A stretch of DNA of 64,000 nt, taken from positions 62,001 to 126,000 of the forward strand of contig JAGOAS010000007.1 in NCBI GenBank assembly GCA_017983795.1, in the 5' to 3' direction. The position numbers and the translations under genes were made by a program. The notes under the pieces were generated by a model. The model did no database searches, was not told where the DNA came from, and was given only the letters and a program-made list of their open reading frames with translations. Positions 60,095 through 64,000 of the stretch are shown here, in pieces (within the stretch, counting starts at the first letter, position 1; every line of letters begins with the position of its first letter). The stretch comes from Piscinibacter sp. (GTDB taxonomy: Bacteria; Pseudomonadota; Gammaproteobacteria; Burkholderiales; Burkholderiaceae_C).

Positions 60095-60505
60095 TCACTG
60101 CGTGGCCTGCGCTTCGTGTGCGTCGCGCAAGGTCTTGGCCAAGGTGAACGCGCTGGAGATCAGGAACAGCCAGGCCACGCCGAGGAAGGCCTTGTAGGTC
60201 GGGTTGATCTCCATGCGCCACAGGCCCCAGCCGGTGAGCGCCATCGCGAGCGCGAAGCCGCCCCAGACGACGGTGCCCCACATCGGCGTGTCGACGCGCC
60301 GGCCCTGGTTGTCGCGCACGTACTTGGCGACCATGAAGGCGGCCGAGAGGCAGAAGCCGTAGCCCATGAACATGAAGGCGCGGTCGAGATCCTGGCCCGG
60401 CAGCCAGGCCAGGCCGACGGCGCACAGGCCGGCGGCAGCGGCGAAGGAGATCCAGACCTGGGCCTTCCAGGCTTTGGTGTCGTGATGGATCGCGGGGCGG
60501 TTCAT
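60095..60505 (-). CDS. YiaA/YiaB family inner-membrane protein
   Basis: A 136-aa protein with four predicted transmembrane helices arranged as two helix pairs, each ending in a small soluble loop: VWISFAAAAGLCAVGLAWL / AFMFMGYGFCLSAAFMVAKYVRDN and TVVWGGFALAMALTGWGLWRM / FLGVAWLFLISSAFTLAKTLRD. This is the YiaA/YiaB family, whose function is unknown. It is the first gene of the operon with the two exported proteins and is transcribed divergently from the XRE regulator gene. Confidence 0.85.
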   Translation of the reverse strand: MNRPAIHHDTKAWKAQVWISFAAAAGLCAVGLAWLPGQDLDRAFMFMGYGFCLSAAFMVAKYVRDNQGRRVDTPMWGTVVWGGFALAMALTGWGLWRMEINPTYKAFLGVAWLFLISSAFTLAKTLRDAHEAQATQ

Positions 60506-60603
60506 GCGGTCATCCCTGTCGGGTGGTTGAGGGTGAGCGCATCGTGACGCAGGCCGAGCGTGGTATCCATCACTCCAAGGAGGGTTGCGCGGCGGCGCGC
60601 TTG

Positions 60604-60624
60604 AAGTATCGTCGAGCGGTACTT
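60604..60624. promoter_or_regulatory. Inverted repeat AAGTA-N11-TACTT in the yiaA / XRE gene region
   Basis: Arms AAGTA (60604-60608) and TACTT (60620-60624) lie 17 bp before the XRE regulator ATG, between two divergent genes. This is a plausible operator of the regulator for itself and the yiaA operon; no other inverted repeat is present in the 136-bp gap. Confidence 0.45.
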
Positions 60625-60641
60625 TTCGGGGGCCGAACAGG

Positions 60642-61391
60642 ATGAGCACGACCCAGGACCTGATCACCGCGCTGAAGGCCGAGCTGAAGGCCGCGGGCAT
60701 CACCTACGCCGACCTCGCGCGCGAACTCGGCATGGCCGAGTCGAGCATCAAGCGCGTCTTCGCCAAGGCCGACATGCCGCTGTCGCGCATCGACGAGGTG
60801 CTGCGCGTGCTGAAGATGGACTTCGCCGACCTGGCGCGCAAGGTGGCCGATGCGCAGCCGCTGCGCCGCGAGCTGACGCACGAACAGGAGGCCGCCGTGG
60901 TGGCCGACCGCAAGCTGCTGCTGGTGGCGATCTGTGCGCTCAGCCAATGGACCTTCGAGCAGATCGTCGCCACCTACACGCTCACGGAAGCCGAGTGCGT
61001 GAAGTGCCTGCTGCAGCTCGACAAGCTCGGCTTCATCGAGCTGCGCCCGCTGAACCGCTACCGGCTCAAGGTGGCCAAGGGTTTTCGCTGGCGGCCCAAC
61101 GGCCCGGCGATGCAGTATTTCCGCAGGAACGTCGTCGACGACTATTTCTCCGGCGGCTTCGACGGCGAAGGCGAGATGCTGATGCTCGTGCACGGCCAGG
61201 TCGGCCGCAGCCTGGCAGCCACCTTCAAGGAGCGGCTGCAGCGTGTCGGCCAGGACTTCGCGCAGCAGCACCTCGCCGACCAGAAGCTCGCGCCCGAGCA
61301 GAAGCGTCCCTACACCCTGGTGGTGGGCATGCGCTCGTGGCTGTTCGCGGCCTTCCGCGATCTCAAGCGCGAGCCGGATCGGATTCCGTGA
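60642..61391 (+). CDS. XRE-family transcriptional regulator
   Basis: A 249-aa protein with an N-terminal helix-turn-helix (TQDLITALKAELKAAGITYADLARELGMAESSIKRVFAKADMPLSRIDEVLRVLKMDFADLAR, residues 4-66) and a C-terminal region that looks like a second winged-helix unit (FEQIVATYTLTEAECVKCLLQLDKLGFIELRPLNRYRLKVAKGFRW) plus a helical part (YFRRNVVDDYFSGGFDGEGEMLMLVHGQVGRSLAATFKERLQRVGQDF). Ligand and targets unknown; the divergent yiaA-DUF2145 operon is the first candidate. Ends 6 bp from the convergent lipoprotein gene. Confidence 0.87.
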   Translation: MSTTQDLITALKAELKAAGITYADLARELGMAESSIKRVFAKADMPLSRIDEVLRVLKMDFADLARKVADAQPLRRELTHEQEAAVVADRKLLLVAICALSQWTFEQIVATYTLTEAECVKCLLQLDKLGFIELRPLNRYRLKVAKGFRWRPNGPAMQYFRRNVVDDYFSGGFDGEGEMLMLVHGQVGRSLAATFKERLQRVGQDFAQQHLADQKLAPEQKRPYTLVVGMRSWLFAAFRDLKREPDRIP

Positions 61392-61397
61392 GTCGGT

Positions 61398-62435
61398 TCA
61401 GTGCAGTGGCAGCGCGGCAGCGGTCACCGCGGCGGCGGTGGTGCTGGCGGGCACGCCGGCCACGCGTGTGCCGGCCAGCGTGTCGGCCAGCGGGCTGTGC
61501 AGCTGCACTGCCAGCGTTGCCGGCGAGAGCTGCGCATCGTGCGGCAGCGCGCGCCAGGGCTGCGCACCATGGGCGAGCAGGTAGTCGACCAGCTCGCGCT
61601 GGCGGGTCGCATCCGCCACGAAGGCCGGCGTGATCACGCGCGCCAGCGGCACCCAGGGCAGCTGGCGTGCCTGCGCGGCGGGCACGCGGTCGACCAGCGT
61701 GGGCACGCGCTGCACCCACCAGTCGAGCGCGTCGAAGTCGGCCGTGCGTAGCGCCTCCTCGAAGCCGCCGGCCAGCTGGCCGTGGTAGGCACCGAGCGCG
61801 GCCTGCGCACTGTGGCCGCGCGCCTCCAGCGCACGCGCCAGCGGCGAGCGCAGGTGGCTCGGGTGCAGCGCGCCCAGCATGCCGAAGGGCAGGGTGTCGG
61901 CGCGCAGCTGGTCCTGCTCGAGCCAGCGGTCGAGCACCGTGTCGAGGCCGGCCGCACGCGCATTGGGGCAGCTCAGCGCGCGCACCACGTCGTGGTGGAT
62001 GGCGCGCGAGTCGGCCTCGGCGAGCCAGCGCAGCGCCTCGCGCTCGCGCGGGCTGGCGGCGGCGAAGTCGGGGCAGGGGTTGGCCTGCGCCAGCGCCACC
62101 CAGGGTGCGCTGGTGCAGGCTTCGGGCGAAGCGCCCTTGTCGACCAGCTCCGGCAGCATCGGCCAGAAGGCCGGGTCGCGCGCGGCCAGCGTCAGCGGGC
62201 ACACCGGCAGGCCGGACGCGCGCACGTCTTCCGCCTTCAGGCTGCCGGGGCGGTAGGCGCCGCAGCGCGGCTGCAGCGCGCGCTCGACGCTGCCGAGGCG
62301 GAAGCAGGAAGTCGGGTCGCCCTCGGTGAGCTTGTCGACCAGATGCGCCACCACCAGCGTGGTCGTGCAGCCGCCGAGCAGCAGCGAACCGGCGGCGAAG
62401 GCGACGGCGGCGGCCAGGCGGCGCAGGTGTCTCAT
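61398..62435 (-). CDS. Predicted lipoprotein, unknown function
   Basis: A 345-aa lipoprotein with lipobox LGGC (Cys23). The mature part has no recognised domain but shows a repeated helical pattern with paired cysteines (PTSCFRL, PRCGAYR, LPVCPLT, EACTSAPWV, NPCPDFA, LSCPNAR), i.e. several disulfide-capable residues in the first 160 aa, and an Ala/Leu-rich alpha-helical repeat (TRQRELVDYLLAHGAQPWRALPHDAQLS) that looks ankyrin-like. Start set at MRHLRRLAAA with the lipoprotein signal; an upstream frame extension has no such signal. Divergent from the SRPBCC gene, 144 bp apart. Confidence 0.8.
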   Translation of the reverse strand: MRHLRRLAAAVAFAAGSLLLGGCTTTLVVAHLVDKLTEGDPTSCFRLGSVERALQPRCGAYRPGSLKAEDVRASGLPVCPLTLAARDPAFWPMLPELVDKGASPEACTSAPWVALAQANPCPDFAAASPREREALRWLAEADSRAIHHDVVRALSCPNARAAGLDTVLDRWLEQDQLRADTLPFGMLGALHPSHLRSPLARALEARGHSAQAALGAYHGQLAGGFEEALRTADFDALDWWVQRVPTLVDRVPAAQARQLPWVPLARVITPAFVADATRQRELVDYLLAHGAQPWRALPHDAQLSPATLAVQLHSPLADTLAGTRVAGVPASTTAAAVTAAALPLH

Positions 62436-62579
62436 GGCGGGAAAAGTTCTCAAGAACCGTGCCTTGCGCCGAAGTGACCAGCTCCGTCGGCCGGCGGTAA
62501 GTGCTTGTTGCCGCTGCCGCTTGCCCTGCCTCGCACCGCGCCCTACGCTTTGCGCCCACGACCCTCGCCGGAGCCGACC

Positions 62580-63137
62580 ATGCGCCGTTTCTTCGCCGCC
62601 TCTTTGTTGGTGCTCGCTTCGTGGTGCGGCGCGCAGGAACGATCGCTCGACAAGGAAGTGCTGGTGCCGGCGACGATCGCCGAGGTCTGGGCGGCGTGGA
62701 CGACGCGCGAAGGCATCACCTCCTTCCTCGCGCCCGACGCCGAAATCGACGCGCGCGTGGGGGGTGCATTTCACGTCCACTTCGATCCGCTCGCGGCACC
62801 CGGCAACAAGGGCGCGGACGACATGCGTTACATGGCGCTACAGAAGCCGACCCTGCTCAGCTTCGACTGGAACGCGCCGCCGCACCTGCCGCTGGCGCGT
62901 GCGCAGCACACCTTCGTGGTGGTGCGATTGAAGGATGTCGATGGCAAGTCGACGCGCGTCACGCTGCACCACGTCGGCTGGGGCGAAGGCGGCGAGTGGG
63001 AGCAGGCCTATGCCTACTTCGACCGCGCCTGGGGCAACGTGCTGGCCAACCTGCGCAAGCGCTTCGAGAGCGGCCCGATCGACTGGAGCGACTGGATGGC
63101 GCAGCTGCGCAAGATGCATCAGGAGCCGGCACGCTGA
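62580..63137 (+). CDS. Exported SRPBCC (AHSA1-type) domain protein
   Basis: A 185-aa SRPBCC/START-like protein. The AHSA1 domain covers about residues 23-165: ERSLDKEVLVPATIAEVWAAWTTREGITSFLAPDAEIDARVGGAFHVHF, the central glycine hinge, and VTLHHVGWGEGGEWEQAYAYFDRAWGNVLANLRKRF. Most AHSA1-type proteins are cytoplasmic; here an N-terminal signal (MRRFFAASLLVLASWCGAQ) suggests export, which is unusual. Trp at the Cys-minus-1 position argues against lipidation. An alternative start 25 codons upstream gives no signal. Ligand unknown. Confidence 0.85.
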   Translation: MRRFFAASLLVLASWCGAQERSLDKEVLVPATIAEVWAAWTTREGITSFLAPDAEIDARVGGAFHVHFDPLAAPGNKGADDMRYMALQKPTLLSFDWNAPPHLPLARAQHTFVVVRLKDVDGKSTRVTLHHVGWGEGGEWEQAYAYFDRAWGNVLANLRKRFESGPIDWSDWMAQLRKMHQEPAR

Positions 63138-63145
63138 GCTCAATC

Positions 63146-63216
63146 CCGTTCGGGCTGAGCTCGTCGAAGCCCCTTGCGTGCCACGCACGGCCCTTCGACG
63201 GGCTCAGGGCGAACGG
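63146..63216. repeat. REP-like inverted repeat between convergent genes
   Basis: Arms of about 28 bp at 63146-63173 and 63189-63216 (CCGTTCGGGCTGAGCTCGTC... and its complement, 23 of 28 positions matching) fold into a long imperfect hairpin with a 15-bp loop. I recall sequences of the form CCGTTCG...CTGAGC...GTCGAAG as common intergenic palindromes in Burkholderiales. It sits between the ends of the SRPBCC and rlmJ genes. Confidence 0.8.
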
Positions 63217-63222
63217 TAGGGA

Positions 63223-64000
63223 TCAGGCCGCCTTCTGATCGAGCAGGAAGTTCGCACCCTCCACCTGCCCCAGCACGCTCACCAGCCAGGGCAGCACGCC
63301 GGCCAGCGTGTCGTGCAGCGTGTAGGGCGGGTTGATGACGAACATGCCGCTGCCGGCCAGGCCGAAGCCCTTGGCGTCGGCGCGCGCCACCGTCAGCCGC
63401 GCGTGCAGCCAGCCCTTGGGCGCGAGCGCCTCCAGCCGGCGCGGCAGCTCGGCCGCCTCGACCTTCTGCACCTGCGGGTACCAGACCATGTAGACGCCCT
63501 CGGCGAAGCGTGCCAGCGCATCGCGCAGCGTGGCCACCACGCGTGCGTAGTCGCCATGGCCCTCGTAGCTCGGATCGATCAGCACCGCGCCGCGCCGCGT
63601 GGGCGGCGGCAGCTGGCTCTTCAGGCCGTCGAAGCCGTCGGCGTGGCGCACGTCGACGTTGCGCTGCCCGCCCAGGTAGGACTCGAGGATGCGGTGCTCG
63701 GTGGGGTGCAGCTCGAACAGGCACAGCGGATCGCCGGGCCGCATCACCATGCGCGCGAACGCCGGCGAGCCGGGATACTGCTCGAGCGCACCGCCGGGGT
63801 TGAACTCGCGCACGCGCGCCACGTAGTCGGCCAGCGGCTCGGGCAGGTCGTCGCGTTCCCACAGCCGCGCGATGCCCTCGAGGTACTCGCCCTTCTTCTG
63901 CGCATAGCGCCCCTGCAGCGAGTAGCCGCCGGCGCCCGCATGCGTGTCGACGAAACGGTAGGGCTTGTCCTTGCCGTTCATGTAGCGCAGCACCTGCAGC
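63223..64000 (-). CDS. rlmJ: 23S rRNA (adenine(2030)-N6)-methyltransferase, 5' end outside window
   Basis: The C-terminal about 260 residues of RlmJ, which methylates A2030 of 23S rRNA. The visible frame begins LQVLRYMNGKDKPYRFVDTHAGAGGYSL, corresponding to the part just after the normal N-terminal block (HADVLKHLVL...), so about 20-25 residues and the start codon lie beyond 64000. SAM-binding motif FVDTHAGAGGY, the substrate-recognition DPSYEGHGDY (where E. coli has DPPYE) and VINPPYTL near the C-terminus are present. It converges on the exported SRPBCC gene across the REP-like hairpin. Confidence 0.93.
   Translation of the reverse strand, partial: LQVLRYMNGKDKPYRFVDTHAGAGGYSLQGRYAQKKGEYLEGIARLWERDDLPEPLADYVARVREFNPGGALEQYPGSPAFARMVMRPGDPLCLFELHPTEHRILESYLGGQRNVDVRHADGFDGLKSQLPPPTRRGAVLIDPSYEGHGDYARVVATLRDALARFAEGVYMVWYPQVQKVEAAELPRRLEALAPKGWLHARLTVARADAKGFGLAGSGMFVINPPYTLHDTLAGVLPWLVSVLGQVEGANFLLDQKAA

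Overview
The window is about 70% G+C, densely coded and organised like a betaproteobacterial chromosome of the order Burkholderiales (Rubrivivax/Leptothrix/Piscinibacter-like is my best guess; genus not provable from the sequence alone). Supporting signs are the rsmI-yraN-diaA-dolP block, a paired pilT/pilU, a PutA without a ribbon-helix-helix domain next to an Lrp-type regulator, an oxyR-katG pair, a p-cresol methylhydroxylase cluster with a XylR/DmpR-type activator, and GC-rich intergenic repeats. No rRNA, tRNA, CRISPR or phage genes were seen.

Layout. 1-4.2 kb: end of a yeaH/DUF444 gene coupled to spoVR, an FAD-linked oxidase and a PduO-type cobalamin adenosyltransferase. 4.2-10.7 kb: an EF-hand protein behind a Ca-type P-ATPase, then a Pat-like acyl-CoA synthetase/GNAT fusion and an SDR. 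10.7-13.5 kb: tldD followed by aroG, with a Phe/Tyr/Trp-rich leader peptide and an attenuator between them. 13.5-17.9 kb: p-cresol methylhydroxylase genes (pchC, pchX-like, pchF) behind a sigma-54 promoter, two activator sites and the activator gene. 17.9-19.5 kb: an intact IS110/IS1111-family element with a long non-coding end that may encode a guide RNA. 19.5-27 kb: rsmI/yraN/diaA/dolP, a beta-hydroxyacid dehydrogenase, pilU, pilT, a YggS-type PLP protein and a CsgG-like lipoprotein. 27-33.2 kb: proline to glutamate to 2-oxoglutarate metabolism (Lrp regulator, putA, proC, gdhA). 33.2-41 kb: ubiA, an Xre/RES toxin-antitoxin pair, prfC, an Fpg-like glycosylase, an Mg-type P-ATPase and a PfpI protein. 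41-48.4 kb: katG, oxyR, a lipoprotein, recG, queA. 48.5-52.1 kb: a five-gene envelope operon (lipoprotein, LpoB-like, COG3014-like, YcfL-like, exported protein). 52-64 kb: a phosphoesterase, a cytochrome c with an FNR-type box, tgt followed by a 95-bp tandem duplication, a UbiH-type monooxygenase, an LplT-PlsC fusion, a DUF2145/YiaA group, an XRE regulator, a lipoprotein, an exported SRPBCC protein and the 3' part of rlmJ.

The strongest regulatory signals are the aroG attenuator (leader peptide, perfect 12-bp terminator and an exact competing antiterminator segment), the sigma-54/UAS arrangement ahead of the p-cresol genes, the OxyR-like palindrome ahead of katG and the FNR-like box ahead of the cytochrome c. 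The least explained loci are the five-gene envelope operon, the IS non-coding end and the tgt-distal duplication.
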